Shown: positions 18,286 to 27,476 of the stretch, in pieces
How the letters are laid out: each line of letters starts with the position of its first letter
Numbering within the stretch: position 1 is the stretch's first letter
DNA from: an uncultured Croceitalea sp.
Lineage (GTDB): Bacteria > Bacteroidota > Bacteroidia > Flavobacteriales > Flavobacteriaceae
Direction of reading: 5' to 3'
NCBI GenBank assembly: GCA_947499565.1
Contig: CANMOV010000001.1
Coordinates: forward strand, 1,240,001 to 1,304,000
DNA: 64,000 nt
Made by a program: the position numbers and the translations under genes
Notes under the pieces: model-generated
Databases searched by the model: none
The model's input: the letters and a program-made list of their open reading frames with translations, nothing else
Told to the model about the DNA's origin: nothing

Positions 18286-19203
18286 ATGAGCACACGCAAA
18301 TTGGTAGATTACATTGTAATCACCTTAAAAGGTATGGCAATGGGTGCCGCAGATGTAGTACCTGGAGTTTCTGGAGGAACAATTGCTTTTATATCCGGTA
18401 TTTACGAGGAATTAATCAATTCTATCAACAATATTAGCTTTGGGCTTTTTGCTACACTTAAAAAAGAAGGTTTTAAACCTTTTTGGAAAAAACTTAATGG
18501 TAACTTTTTAGTGGCCTTATTTTTAGGGATTTTTATAAGTCTATTCTCACTTGCAAAATTTTTAAGCTGGTTGCTGGAAAACAAGCCTATTTTACTTTGG
18601 TCATTTTTCTTTGGGTTAGTGCTAGCCAGTATTTTCTTAGTTGGAAAAGAAATCAAGAAATGGAATTTAGTTGCTGTAGTAGCATTACTTATTGGAGCTG
18701 GAACTGCTTATTTTATTACCACACTTCCCCCTAATGAAAATGTAGCCAGTCTTCCTTTCCTTTTTCTTTCTGGTGCTTTGGCTGTTTGTGCTATGATTTT
18801 ACCAGGAATATCTGGGGCATTTATTTTAGTATTATTAGGGTCTTATAAAACAATTTTAGATGCTGTCCATGAACGAGATATTAAAATGGTAGCAACCGTT
18901 GCTCTTGGCGCAATTTTTGGGCTATTAAGCTTTGCCAAGTTATTAAAATGGATGTTTAAAAATTATCGAAATACTACCTTGGCCTTATTAACAGGTTTTA
19001 TTTTAGGTTCCTTAAATAAAATATGGCCCTGGAAAAAAGTATTGGACACTAAAATTTTTGGCGACAAAACAATTGTTATTGCTGAAAAAAACGTTTTACC
19101 AAATACTTTTGAGGGCGACCCACAATTAATACTTGCAATTGGTTTAGCAATCACCGGTTTTTCACTTATTTTTATCCTTGAAAGGATGGCCTCTAAAAAA
19201 TAG
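18286..19203 (+). CDS. DUF368 polyprenyl-phosphate translocase, paralogue 1
   Basis: The 305-aa polytopic membrane protein has the DUF368 signature GMAMGAADVVPGVSGGTIAFISG near the N-terminus. Its mirror LPGISGAFILVLLGSYKTIL lies near residue 170, together with about eight hydrophobic segments. DUF368 proteins (PopT) have been identified as undecaprenyl-phosphate translocases that return the lipid carrier to the cytoplasmic face for peptidoglycan and polysaccharide synthesis. The next gene is a second DUF368 protein, 16 bp downstream. Assignment to the family is strong; the exact lipid is inferred from family knowledge. Confidence 0.9.
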   Translation: MSTRKLVDYIVITLKGMAMGAADVVPGVSGGTIAFISGIYEELINSINNISFGLFATLKKEGFKPFWKKLNGNFLVALFLGIFISLFSLAKFLSWLLENKPILLWSFFFGLVLASIFLVGKEIKKWNLVAVVALLIGAGTAYFITTLPPNENVASLPFLFLSGALAVCAMILPGISGAFILVLLGSYKTILDAVHERDIKMVATVALGAIFGLLSFAKLLKWMFKNYRNTTLALLTGFILGSLNKIWPWKKVLDTKIFGDKTIVIAEKNVLPNTFEGDPQLILAIGLAITGFSLIFILERMASKK

Positions 19204-19219
19204 AGCGGTAAGCTAAAAC

Positions 19220-20257
19220 ATGCAGCAACAAAGAACACTACTAGATAATATTTTTCTGGTTATTAAGGGCCTCTTTATGGGAGCTGCTAATAAGGTTCCA
19301 GGTGTATCTGGTGGCATTGTAGCCTTTGTTGGGGGCTTCTATGAAGAATTTATTTACTCGTTGCAAAAAATCAACGGAAAAGCATTTAAACTGCTTATTA
19401 ATGGTAGGTTTAAAAGCTTTTATAAATATACAAATAGTTCTTTTCTTGTCTTGTTGATTTTGGGTATGCTTATCAGTTATTTTAGTATTTCTCAACTTCT
19501 AGATTATTTTTTAGAGAAAAAAGAACTCTTTGTATGGGCAGCGTTTTTTGGAATGGTATTGGGGTCTATTTACTATATTTCAAAAGATTATGAGCATTGG
19601 AATCGTAAAACCATAACCGCTGGTATTATAGGGCTTATTGTAGGAATATCTATTAGTTTTTTAAGTCCTGCAAAAGAAAATGATAATCTCATTTTTATAT
19701 TTTTCTGTGGAATAATTAGCGTCTCTGGTATGACTTTACCAGGACTCTCGGGATCATTTATTTTAATTCTTTTAGGAAATTATGTGTTACTCCTAGTAGA
19801 TTCGGTAAATGCCTTATATGTGACTTTTGCTGAAATTTTTAGAGGAGATTTTAGTTTTCTAAAACATAAAGAGCGAATGGAAACCTTAACTATCTTAAGC
19901 GTTTTTACATTAGGCTCTGCAACAGGATTAGTAACGTTATCGCATGTATTGGGCTATGTATTAAAACGTTATAAAGAAATTACAACCGCTGTCATAATTG
20001 GTTTTATTACAGGTTCGTTAGGGGTAATTTGGCCATGGAAAAGAAGCATTTTTAAGATGGATACCATAGGTAACATTATGTATGATTCTAACGGAGATAA
20101 GATTATACTTAATTACCAGCGTTATCTACCAGATATCGCTAATATGGAAACGTGGGGTGCATTATTCTTTGTTATCTTCGGAATCTTTGTTTTATTGAGT
20201 TTAGATTGGTATGGAAAAAATAGAAAAGAAAGAAAAAAGGTTCGGACTGGTAGGTAG
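19220..20257 (+). CDS. DUF368 polyprenyl-phosphate translocase, paralogue 2
   Basis: The 345-aa membrane protein has GLFMGAANKVPGVSGGIVAF and LPGLSGSFILILLGNYVLLL, the paired glycine-rich signatures of DUF368. It is about 40 residues longer than paralogue 1 because of a loop near residues 200-225 and a longer end. Tandem copies suggest different lipid substrates, conditions or a heteromeric unit, none of which the sequence decides. Its last 47 bases overlap the start of aroE, so the two are probably translationally coupled. Confidence 0.9.
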   Translation: MQQQRTLLDNIFLVIKGLFMGAANKVPGVSGGIVAFVGGFYEEFIYSLQKINGKAFKLLINGRFKSFYKYTNSSFLVLLILGMLISYFSISQLLDYFLEKKELFVWAAFFGMVLGSIYYISKDYEHWNRKTITAGIIGLIVGISISFLSPAKENDNLIFIFFCGIISVSGMTLPGLSGSFILILLGNYVLLLVDSVNALYVTFAEIFRGDFSFLKHKERMETLTILSVFTLGSATGLVTLSHVLGYVLKRYKEITTAVIIGFITGSLGVIWPWKRSIFKMDTIGNIMYDSNGDKIILNYQRYLPDIANMETWGALFFVIFGIFVLLSLDWYGKNRKERKKVRTGR

Positions 20258-20960
20258 AGATATTTCTTATTCTTTTTCTCGAGGGTATTTTTCTGAAAAA
20301 TTCACCAAATTAGGCTTATCAGATCATAATTATGAAAATTTTGATTTAGCCAATATCTCGGAGTTTAAAGCACTGACTCAAGAGAATAACTTATCTGGGT
20401 TGAATGTTACCATACCATATAAAGAATTGGTAATTCCCTATTTAGATGAATTAGATGAAACTGCTAAGAAAATAGGGGCGGTAAATACCATTCGTTTTAA
20501 AAAGGATAAACTAATAGGTTATAATACAGACGCTTATGGTTTTAAAAAGTCATTATCAGCTCACTTAAAAAAGAAACATAAAAAGGCACTTATTTTAGGT
20601 ACTGGAGGCGCTTCAAAAGCTATTGCATATGTTTTTGAAGTCCTAGATATTCCTTTCCAGTTTGTATCTAGAAATCCAGAAGTAAAGCAATTATCATATA
20701 AAGATCTTGATAAAAAACTCATCAAAGAGCATCAGATTATAGTGAATTGCAGTCCTGTTGGGACACATCCAAATATTCATGAAAAACCTGATATCCCATA
20801 TCAATATCTTACAAAAGATCATCTTCTTTTTGATTTGATTTATAATCCATCCAAAACGGCTTTTTTAAAAGAGGGAGAAACTCAAAAAACGATTATTGAA
20901 AATGGGTTAGCAATGTTAGAGTTTCAGGCTGAAAAATCTTGGAAAATCTGGGGCTCTTAA
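20211..20960 (+). CDS. aroE: Shikimate dehydrogenase
   Basis: The 249-aa protein contains FGLVGRDISYSFSRGYFSEKF, the substrate-binding N-terminus with the Ser pair. GLNVTIPYKE follows with the catalytic Lys, then IGAVNTIRF, the NADP-binding LILGTGGASKAIAYVFE, and NGLAMLEFQAEKSWKIWG at the end. It reduces 3-dehydroshikimate to shikimate in aromatic amino acid synthesis. The ATG start lies inside the end of the preceding DUF368 gene (47-bp overlap). No later ATG precedes the conserved core, so the overlap appears real. Confidence 0.93.
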   Translation: MEKIEKKEKRFGLVGRDISYSFSRGYFSEKFTKLGLSDHNYENFDLANISEFKALTQENNLSGLNVTIPYKELVIPYLDELDETAKKIGAVNTIRFKKDKLIGYNTDAYGFKKSLSAHLKKKHKKALILGTGGASKAIAYVFEVLDIPFQFVSRNPEVKQLSYKDLDKKLIKEHQIIVNCSPVGTHPNIHEKPDIPYQYLTKDHLLFDLIYNPSKTAFLKEGETQKTIIENGLAMLEFQAEKSWKIWGS

Positions 20961-20986
20961 TATTCTATTCAAAAGATACAATCTTA

Positions 20987-21013
20987 ATACCAATTTCATA
21001 AATAAATTGGTAT
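20987..21013. repeat. Perfect 10-bp inverted repeat with 7-bp loop
   Basis: ATACCAATTT (20987-20996) pairs with AAATTGGTAT (21004-21013). It lies just after aroE and before the DUF349 gene. No T-run follows on either strand, so it is a poor intrinsic terminator. It may be an RNA hairpin, a protein-binding palindrome or a dispersed element. Confidence 0.6.
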
Positions 21014-21115
21014 AAATCCTATAAAGAAGTAATGCGTATTTTTGCCATTGCAGGGTATAGTTAGTAACTTACCAATTAATGCCATCAATCTAAAAACTAA
21101 ATAAACAACATCGTG

Positions 21116-23158
21116 ATGGACGAGAACGAAAAGAAACCGCCAGAAACTTCTGGAGGGGAGGACATTATTTCAGAAAAAACAGCACCTGAAGTGCAGGAAG
21201 AAAAAGCAGAAAAAAATACTGCTGAAAATCCTGTGCCAACAGAAGAAGTTGAGGCTAGTACAGAAACTAATGAAGCAACTACTGAAATAAAAAAAGTGGC
21301 GGAAGCTGATGAAGATGTCCAAGAAGAAATTGATCAGGAGAACGCTGAAGATGCTGAGGATAAGGAAAATGAGAAGCGACATCATATCCCAATGCCAGAC
21401 TACCATGCCATGAGTATGGAGAACTTAGTTGGCGAATTACAACGACTTATAAAGAATGAAAAAGTGCAGGCCATCAACAAGCACGTTAATGGCATTAAGA
21501 CTGAATTTGATTTAAAGTTTCAAGAATTTTTAGAGCATAAAAAAGAAGAGTTTGTTGCTGGTGGTGGTAACGAAATAGATTTTAGATACAATTCTGTTAC
21601 TAAAAGACAGTTTAGTGAAGTGTATGGAGAGTATCGTGAAAAGCGAAATCAATACTATAAAAACTTAGAGCAGAATCTAAAATCAAACCTTGAGAAACGT
21701 TTAGCCATTATTGATGAACTCAAAAGTTTGGTTAATGTTGAGGAAGATATAAACACTACTTACAAAAGCTTTAAAGATATACAAGAAAGGTGGCGTAATT
21801 CTGGACCAATACCAAGGAATAACTATAACGATGTATGGCGGACTTACCATCATCACATTGAAATTTTTTATGACTTTCTACACCTAAATAGAGAGCTAAG
21901 GGACTTAGATTTTAAACATAATTTAGAAGAGAAACTAAAGCTGGTTGAAAAAGCCGAAGCATTAGCTGAAGAACCAGATTTAAACAAAGCATTTAGAGAG
22001 TTACAGACGCTGCATAAGGTTTGGAAAGAAGATATAGGACCTGTTTCTAAAGAACAGCGTGAAGAGATTTGGGAAAGGTTTAGTAATGCAACTAAAGTAA
22101 TGCATGCTAGAAGACAAGAGTATTATGCTACACTTGAGGCTTCCTATGAGGAAAATCTAGAAAAGAAGAATGAAATTATAACTGCAATACTTGCTATATC
22201 AGAAAAAGTAGCCAATAATCATCGTGGTCTACAGCAACAGATAAAAGAGATTGAAACTTTGCGTGATAGCTTTTTTAAAGCCGGTAAGGTACCACAAAAA
22301 GTTAATGAACAGACTTGGTCAAAATTTAAAGATGCTGTAAGAGCGTTTAATCGCAATAAGAATAATTTTTACAAAAATTTAAAAAAGGAACAACACGATA
22401 ATCTTGAAAAGAAACGCGCGTTATTAGCTTTAGCAATAGCTTTAAAGGATAGTGAAGATCAAGCAATGGCCACTCCGGAAATGAAACGTATTCAAAGTGA
22501 GTGGAAAAAAATTGGTCATGTTCCAAGAAAGTATTCCGATAAAATCTGGAATCAATTTAAGGATGCTTGTAATCACTATTTTGATAAGTTGCATAAAGAG
22601 CGTAATGCTTCGCAAAAAGAAGAATACGCGAATTTTGAACAAAAAAGTGCTTGTTTAGAACGCTTAAAAGGTTTTCAATTAAGTGGTGATAAGATAAAAG
22701 ACCTTCCAAAAATTAAAGAGTTTATTGCAGAGTGGAAGTCTTATGGAAGAATACCTTATAATAAAAAACATATTAATGGGAAGTTCAATAAAATTATAGA
22801 TGCGCTTTTTAAAAAGCTAGATATCTCCCGTCAAGAAGCAGAATTGCTAAAGTATGGCGATAAGATAAAACAGCTTGCTAATTCGGATAACGATAGGGCA
22901 ATTAGTAATGAACGCGTATTTATTCGCAGAAAAATAGATGAGAGTAAGAATGAGTTACGACAGCTGGAAACTAACCTTCAGTTCTTCTCTAATGCTTCGG
23001 AAGATAGTCCTGTAGTGCAAAATGTTATAAAAGACATTAATCGCCATAAAGAAGCCTTAGAAACTTGGAAAAATAAGCTGAAGAACCTTAATATTATGGA
23101 AAACAAGCTGAATAAAGAGACTGAAGCTGATGAGGAAAAAAGTAGTGAAGAAGAATAA
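21116..23158 (+). CDS. DUF349 repeat protein
   Basis: The protein is 680 aa from ATG 21116; a GTG immediately upstream at 21113 is less likely. An acidic, disordered N-terminal 100 residues precedes a long, highly charged helical region. That region has five DUF349 repeats recognisable by W-x3-G-x-[VI]-P spacing: RWRNSGPIPRNNY, VWKEDIGPVSKE, FFKAGKVPQKV, EWKKIGHVPRKYS and EWKSYGRIPYNKK. DUF349 has no settled biochemical role. The protein is cytosolic by sequence. A TATTTTTG element at 21037-21044 could be its -7 box. A strong terminator follows at 23181. Confidence 0.88.
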   Translation: MDENEKKPPETSGGEDIISEKTAPEVQEEKAEKNTAENPVPTEEVEASTETNEATTEIKKVAEADEDVQEEIDQENAEDAEDKENEKRHHIPMPDYHAMSMENLVGELQRLIKNEKVQAINKHVNGIKTEFDLKFQEFLEHKKEEFVAGGGNEIDFRYNSVTKRQFSEVYGEYREKRNQYYKNLEQNLKSNLEKRLAIIDELKSLVNVEEDINTTYKSFKDIQERWRNSGPIPRNNYNDVWRTYHHHIEIFYDFLHLNRELRDLDFKHNLEEKLKLVEKAEALAEEPDLNKAFRELQTLHKVWKEDIGPVSKEQREEIWERFSNATKVMHARRQEYYATLEASYEENLEKKNEIITAILAISEKVANNHRGLQQQIKEIETLRDSFFKAGKVPQKVNEQTWSKFKDAVRAFNRNKNNFYKNLKKEQHDNLEKKRALLALAIALKDSEDQAMATPEMKRIQSEWKKIGHVPRKYSDKIWNQFKDACNHYFDKLHKERNASQKEEYANFEQKSACLERLKGFQLSGDKIKDLPKIKEFIAEWKSYGRIPYNKKHINGKFNKIIDALFKKLDISRQEAELLKYGDKIKQLANSDNDRAISNERVFIRRKIDESKNELRQLETNLQFFSNASEDSPVVQNVIKDINRHKEALETWKNKLKNLNIMENKLNKETEADEEKSSEEE

Positions 23159-23180
23159 CATTTACATCTATTTAAAAATT

Positions 23181-23211
23181 AAAAAGGCTGTTCATTGAGA
23201 ACAGCCTTTTT
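23181..23211. terminator. Bidirectional intrinsic terminator between DUF349 gene and rny
   Basis: GGCTGTTC and GAACAGCC form a perfect 8-bp GC-containing stem around ATTGA. It is flanked by AAAAA on the left and TTTTT on the right, so it can end transcription of both convergent genes. Confidence 0.92.
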
Positions 23212-23224
23212 AATTTCATTGTAA

Positions 23225-24796
23225 TTACTTAGCAACGTTCACAGAACGAGTTTCTCTAATTACAGTGACCTTTACCTGACCTGGATAAGTCATATCAGTT
23301 TGTATTTTTTGAGAAATTTCAAAAGACAATTCTGCGGCTTTATCATCATTTACTTTTTCGCTTTCAACAATCACACGCAACTCCCTACCAGCCTGTATTG
23401 CATAAGCCTTTTGTACTCCGGAGAATCCAAAAGCAACATCTTCTAAATCTTTTAATCGCTGTATATAGGAGTCAAGCACTTGGCGTCTTGCACCTGGTCT
23501 TGCACCGCTAATAGCATCACATACTTGCACGATTGGAGAGATTAAGGTTGTCATCTCTATCTCATCATGGTGAGCTCCAATGGCATTGCAAACTTCTTTC
23601 TTTTCTCCAAATTTTTCAGCCCATTGCATTCCTAAAATAGCATGTGGTGTTTCTACTTCCACCTCGGTATTTGGTACTTTCCCAATATCATGAAGTAAAC
23701 CTGCACGTTTTGCAATTTTTGGGTTTAAGCCAAGTTCTGCGGCCATTACACCACAAAGTTTAGCAACTTCACGTGAGTGTTGTAATAAGTTTTGACCATA
23801 GGAAGAACGATACTTCATTCTACCAACTGCCTTAATCAACTCTGGATGAAGCCCATGAATTCCTAAATCTATCACCGTACGCTTGCCAATCTCAACAATC
23901 TCTTCGTTGATTTGCTTTTCCGTCTTTTTAACGATTTCTTCTATACGAGCTGGGTGAATACGTCCATCTGTAACCAAACGATGTAAAGACAGTCTAGCAA
24001 TCTCTCTACGAACAGAATCAAAACATGAAAGTATAATCGCTTCAGGAGTATCGTCAACAATAATCTCTACTCCAGTAGCAGCTTCTATAGCTCGGATATT
24101 TCTACCCTCTCTACCTATTATACGACCTTTAACATCATCAGATTCTAAATTAAACACAGAAACACAATTTTCAACTGCTTCTTCTGTTCCGATGCGTTGA
24201 ATGGTATTGATTACTATTTTTCTAGCTTCTTGTTGCGCAGTTAGCTTCGCTTCTTCCAAAGTAGTCTGCAAATATACCATTGCATCTGTTTTCGCAGTTG
24301 CCTTAAGCGACTCTAATAATTGGCTTTTAGCCTCTTCAGCAGAAAGGCCTGAAATTACTTCTAATTGCTGTACTTGACTTTTGTGTAGTTTTTCAACTTC
24401 AGCTTGCTTTTTATTAAAAATATCTTGCTTATGCTCGGTATCTTTTATTTTAGTTTCTAACTGTTCATTTAATCGTTTTCCTTTTGCAAGCTCATTACTA
24501 ATTTGAGATTCTTTATCGCGAGTACGCTTTTCAGCTTCAGCAATCTTTTTATCCTTATTAATAATTACTTTTTCATGCTCAGCTTTTAGCTCTAAAAATT
24601 TCTCTTTGGCTTGAAAAATCTTATCCTTCTTTATGCTCTCCCCTTCTTTTTGTGCCTCTTTTAAAATACTAGAAGCTTCTCTTTTAGCACTAGATATTGT
24701 TTTTCCGGCTTTTCCCTTTTCTAGCACTTTAGCAATAATAAATCCGACAAGTATGCCGGCAATTGCTGCTATTATTATAATTGTTGTATTATCCAT
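23225..24796 (-). CDS. rny: Ribonuclease Y
   Basis: The protein is 523 aa starting [20 protein letters not shown], an N-terminal membrane anchor. A long coiled coil (about residues 35-180), a KH RNA-binding domain ([20 protein letters not shown]) and an HD nuclease domain ([11 protein letters not shown] ... GLLHDIGKV) follow. It is the membrane-bound endoribonuclease that starts mRNA decay. The frame stays open for 30 codons upstream, but that stretch encodes the end and poly-U tail of the 6S-like RNA. ATG 24796 is therefore taken as the start. Confidence 0.95.
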   Translation of the reverse strand: MDNTTIIIIAAIAGILVGFIIAKVLEKGKAGKTISSAKREASSILKEAQKEGESIKKDKIFQAKEKFLELKAEHEKVIINKDKKIAEAEKRTRDKESQISNELAKGKRLNEQLETKIKDTEHKQDIFNKKQAEVEKLHKSQVQQLEVISGLSAEEAKSQLLESLKATAKTDAMVYLQTTLEEAKLTAQQEARKIVINTIQRIGTEEAVENCVSVFNLESDDVKGRIIGREGRNIRAIEAATGVEIIVDDTPEAIILSCFDSVRREIARLSLHRLVTDGRIHPARIEEIVKKTEKQINEEIVEIGKRTVIDLGIHGLHPELIKAVGRMKYRSSYGQNLLQHSREVAKLCGVMAAELGLNPKIAKRAGLLHDIGKVPNTEVEVETPHAILGMQWAEKFGEKKEVCNAIGAHHDEIEMTTLISPIVQVCDAISGARPGARRQVLDSYIQRLKDLEDVAFGFSGVQKAYAIQAGRELRVIVESEKVNDDKAAELSFEISQKIQTDMTYPGQVKVTVIRETRSVNVAK

Positions 24797-24813
24797 TTGA
24801 ATAGTTTGGTTAT

Positions 24814-24984
24814 AAAAAAAGCCCACATTGGCCGAAGTTTTGTACAAACTCCTGAATAACAGGTTTAGGGCTAACAAGCTGCTCAATAATCCCTATACAA
24901 GTAGGGCCCGCTTTTACAACTTAAACTCACCCTTTTTAAACTTAATAACGTTGAGTTTGTCAAAAAATAATTACCAATGTGGGC
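24814..24984 (-). ncRNA. ssrS: Probable 6S RNA
   Basis: Read on the minus strand, the region begins GCCCACATTGG and ends CCAATGTGGGC followed by seven T. This is an 11-bp perfect closing stem (24974-24984 with 24821-24831) plus an intrinsic-terminator tail. Inside, ACAAACTC (complement of 24952-24959) pairs with GAGTTTGT (24844-24851), and a CCCTA/TAGGG hairpin sits near the apex. The result is a rod of about 170 nt broken by bulges, the shape of 6S RNA, which binds RNA polymerase holoenzyme. Position next to zapA also matches ssrS in many bacteria. No consensus search was possible. Confidence 0.72.
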
Positions 24985-25010
24985 AGTAACAATATGTATT
25001 TTTAAAGAAC

Positions 25011-25307
25011 TTATTCTGAGCCTAACTTATCATAAATCAACTTATCCAGAGCCTGCAAACGCTCCGTAGCTGCTTTGTTATTTTCAGATTCATTTATTCC
25101 ACTTTGCTCTATTTTAGAGGCAAACTGTAATGCGCACATGGCTAAAACATCTTGTTTGTCACGTACTGCATAGTTTTGCTCAAATTTCTTGGCCAATTGA
25201 TCTATATTTTTGGCCGCTTTTCGTAAACCTTCTTCTTGCTTTGGGTCTATCGTTAAAGGATATACCCTATCTGCAATCGAAAGCTTAATTTTGAGCTTTT
25301 CCTCCAT
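25011..25307 (-). CDS. zapA: Cell division protein ZapA
   Basis: The 98-aa protein begins MEEKLKIKLSIADRVYPLTI, followed by QEEGLRKAAKNIDQLAKKFE and VLAMCALQFASK. This is the ZapA pattern: a small beta-rich head with an Ile/Leu-rich dimerisation segment and a C-terminal helix. ZapA cross-links FtsZ filaments at the division ring. It lies 14 bp upstream of the 25011 side's 6S-like RNA region and directly downstream of a coiled-coil gene on the same strand. Confidence 0.9.
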   Translation of the reverse strand: MEEKLKIKLSIADRVYPLTIDPKQEEGLRKAAKNIDQLAKKFEQNYAVRDKQDVLAMCALQFASKIEQSGINESENNKAATERLQALDKLIYDKLGSE

Positions 25308-25321
25308 ATTTTAGTATAACG

Positions 25322-25612
25322 CTATTCAGCAAGATGGGCTATGCAAAGGTCCAATTCTCTAATTAGCGTATTTATTTTGAGCTTAGCTTCTGTTTTATCT
25401 GTATTACTACCCAGCATCGAGTTTGCTAGTTTTAAGGAATTGTATTTTTCTTCCCAATCTACTATGGAGCTTTGGGCGGACTGTTGATGCTCCTTAATTG
25501 TGGTAAGTTCTTTTTCTAACTTGAAGTTCGCCTGTTGGAGTACTTCTAATTTATGTAAGAGCTTGCTCACTTTATTTTCTAAGGAATCAACAATTTCAAC
25601 CAATTCGCCCAT
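25322..25612 (-). CDS. Small coiled-coil protein, ZapB-like
   Basis: The protein is 96 aa from ATG 25612 (MGELVEIVDSLENKVSKLLH); a TTG two codons earlier is less likely. It is an almost continuous heptad coiled coil with no membrane segment. It sits immediately upstream of zapA with a 14-bp gap, a pairing common in flavobacteria. By context it may be a division accessory factor like ZapB; sequence alone shows only the coiled coil. Confidence 0.8.
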   Translation of the reverse strand: MGELVEIVDSLENKVSKLLHKLEVLQQANFKLEKELTTIKEHQQSAQSSIVDWEEKYNSLKLANSMLGSNTDKTEAKLKINTLIRELDLCIAHLAE

Positions 25613-25780
25613 AAACAAATACCGATGCGTATCTTACAAAGTTAACCAACGTAAAGCAACCAAACAATAGTTTTAGCATTTAATACGCATGGGGCTTTTA
25701 AATATTTTAAGCATTTGAATTTACGTTTTTTACATCTGCTAGTTAATAGTTACATTCGTATTTAAAATTGTCATTTTACT

Positions 25781-27472
25781 ATGCGCACACGCCTTTTTAG
25801 TGTATTATTTTTTTGTATATCCTTTTTGTTTTGTCAAGAAAAATACCCAAAAGATACTTTTCGTTCCCCTGTAGATATCCCCTTAATTTTATCGGGCACT
25901 TTTGGTGAACTACGATCCAACCACTTTCATGGTGGTATAGATATTAAAACACAAAAAAGGCAAGGTTTACCCATATATGCAATACAAGATGGGACAATTC
26001 CTCGTATTAAAGTCTCTTTATGGGGTTATGGCAAAGCCTTATATGTTGCTCATCCTAATGGATTTACTTCGGTATACGCACATCTTAAAAAGTTTAGTCC
26101 GGAAATAGAAGCCTACATCAAAAAAGAACAATACCGTAAAAAATCATATGAAGTTGAAGTTTTTCCAGATTATGGGGAGTTAGAGGTAAAAAAAGGAGAT
26201 GTTATTGCCTACTCTGGAAATACAGGAGGTTCAAGTGGTCCACATTTACATTTTGAAATTAGAAGTAGTGTAACGGAAAAACCAACAAACCCATTACTTT
26301 ATGGTTATGAAGTAAGAGACGCTACCAATCCTACACTAGTTGGGCTTTTTGGATATCCATTATCCGAAGATGCTCAGGTTAATAAGAGCACTAAAAAAGT
26401 TCAACTAAATTTCGCTCAACAAAAAGACGGCTCTTTTTTAGCAGATAAAGTTACCGCCAGTGGTACTATTGGGTTTGGTTTTAATGGTTTTGACCGCCAA
26501 GACCTTGCCGCAAACAAAAATGGTGTTTATTCAGTCAAACAAACTGTAAATGGGAAATTATATTCGGAATATAATTTTGAAACTTTTTCTTACGGAGAAA
26601 CCAGGTATATAAATACACTCATCGATTATGAGCATTTTGGAAAGTTTAGACAACGTATTCAAAAATGTTTTAAAGATGAATCCAATAAATTAAGCATTTA
26701 TAAATCTTTATACTTAGATGGTAAAATTCCTGTAGTAGAAGGGCTTAGCTATTCCGTGGAACTATTAATTTCAGACATTAAAGGAAATGATATTAAAGTT
26801 ATAATTCCTGTTGAAGGAAAAAAAGAGCCTCTTATAATTACCGATGAGCAAAAGGGGACTGCAAATTTTATAAAAGCTAATAAACCTAATAGTTTTGATT
26901 TAGGAGCAGCAAAAGTCTACTTTCCTGAAAGTACATTTTACAAAGATTTTAATATTGATTTAAAAAAAGGTCAGGATACGGTCACAATACATGATGAAAC
27001 CGTGGCTGCTCATCGGAACTTCACCATTACTTTTGATGTTTCAAAATATTCCAAACAAGAGCAAAAACAGTTGTTTATAGCTAGGTTAGATAAAAAGAAG
27101 GAACCTCGGCATTACAAAACTTACAAAAGGAACAATACCTTCTCCGCAAGAAGTAGAACATTTGGCACATTTACATTAGCCAAGGATACTATTGCACCTA
27201 CAGTAAAGCCTAGGAATTTTAAAGAAAAGCAGTGGCTTAGCAACTACCATTATTTAAGTCTTAGTATTTCAGATGATTTAAGTGGAATAAAAACATATAA
27301 TGCTACTTTAAATGGCGAATGGATTTTAATGGAGTATGAGCCAAAAACAAAAACAATCACTTATAATTTTGATGATAAAATTGCTGGAAAAACTCAATGT
27401 GATTTAAAAGTTGTTGTAACCGATAATGTTGGCAATTCAACTACCTTTGAACATACCTTTTTCAGAAAATAA
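25781..27472 (+). CDS. M23 family metallopeptidase, exported
   Basis: The 563-aa protein has a signal peptide (MRTRLFSVLFFCISFLFCQ) and an N-terminal LytM/M23 domain. The zinc ligands are visible: H50-x3-D54 (HFHGGID), H101 (VYAHL) and H155-L-H157 (GPHLHFEI). A long C-terminal beta-rich region of about 380 residues may bind the wall or a partner. The family cuts peptide cross-links in peptidoglycan, in the periplasm. Catalytic residues look intact. The stop codon is followed after 4 bp by the TTG start of the TonB receptor gene. Confidence 0.88.
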   Translation: MRTRLFSVLFFCISFLFCQEKYPKDTFRSPVDIPLILSGTFGELRSNHFHGGIDIKTQKRQGLPIYAIQDGTIPRIKVSLWGYGKALYVAHPNGFTSVYAHLKKFSPEIEAYIKKEQYRKKSYEVEVFPDYGELEVKKGDVIAYSGNTGGSSGPHLHFEIRSSVTEKPTNPLLYGYEVRDATNPTLVGLFGYPLSEDAQVNKSTKKVQLNFAQQKDGSFLADKVTASGTIGFGFNGFDRQDLAANKNGVYSVKQTVNGKLYSEYNFETFSYGETRYINTLIDYEHFGKFRQRIQKCFKDESNKLSIYKSLYLDGKIPVVEGLSYSVELLISDIKGNDIKVIIPVEGKKEPLIITDEQKGTANFIKANKPNSFDLGAAKVYFPESTFYKDFNIDLKKGQDTVTIHDETVAAHRNFTITFDVSKYSKQEQKQLFIARLDKKKEPRHYKTYKRNNTFSARSRTFGTFTLAKDTIAPTVKPRNFKEKQWLSNYHYLSLSISDDLSGIKTYNATLNGEWILMEYEPKTKTITYNFDDKIAGKTQCDLKVVVTDNVGNSTTFEHTFFRK

Positions 27473-27476
27473 TGTT

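Noticed and set aside
24797-24886. N-terminal extension of ribonuclease Y by 30 residues
   Set aside because: The extension translates the end and poly-U tail of the 6S-like RNA, and the membrane anchor begins at ATG 24796.
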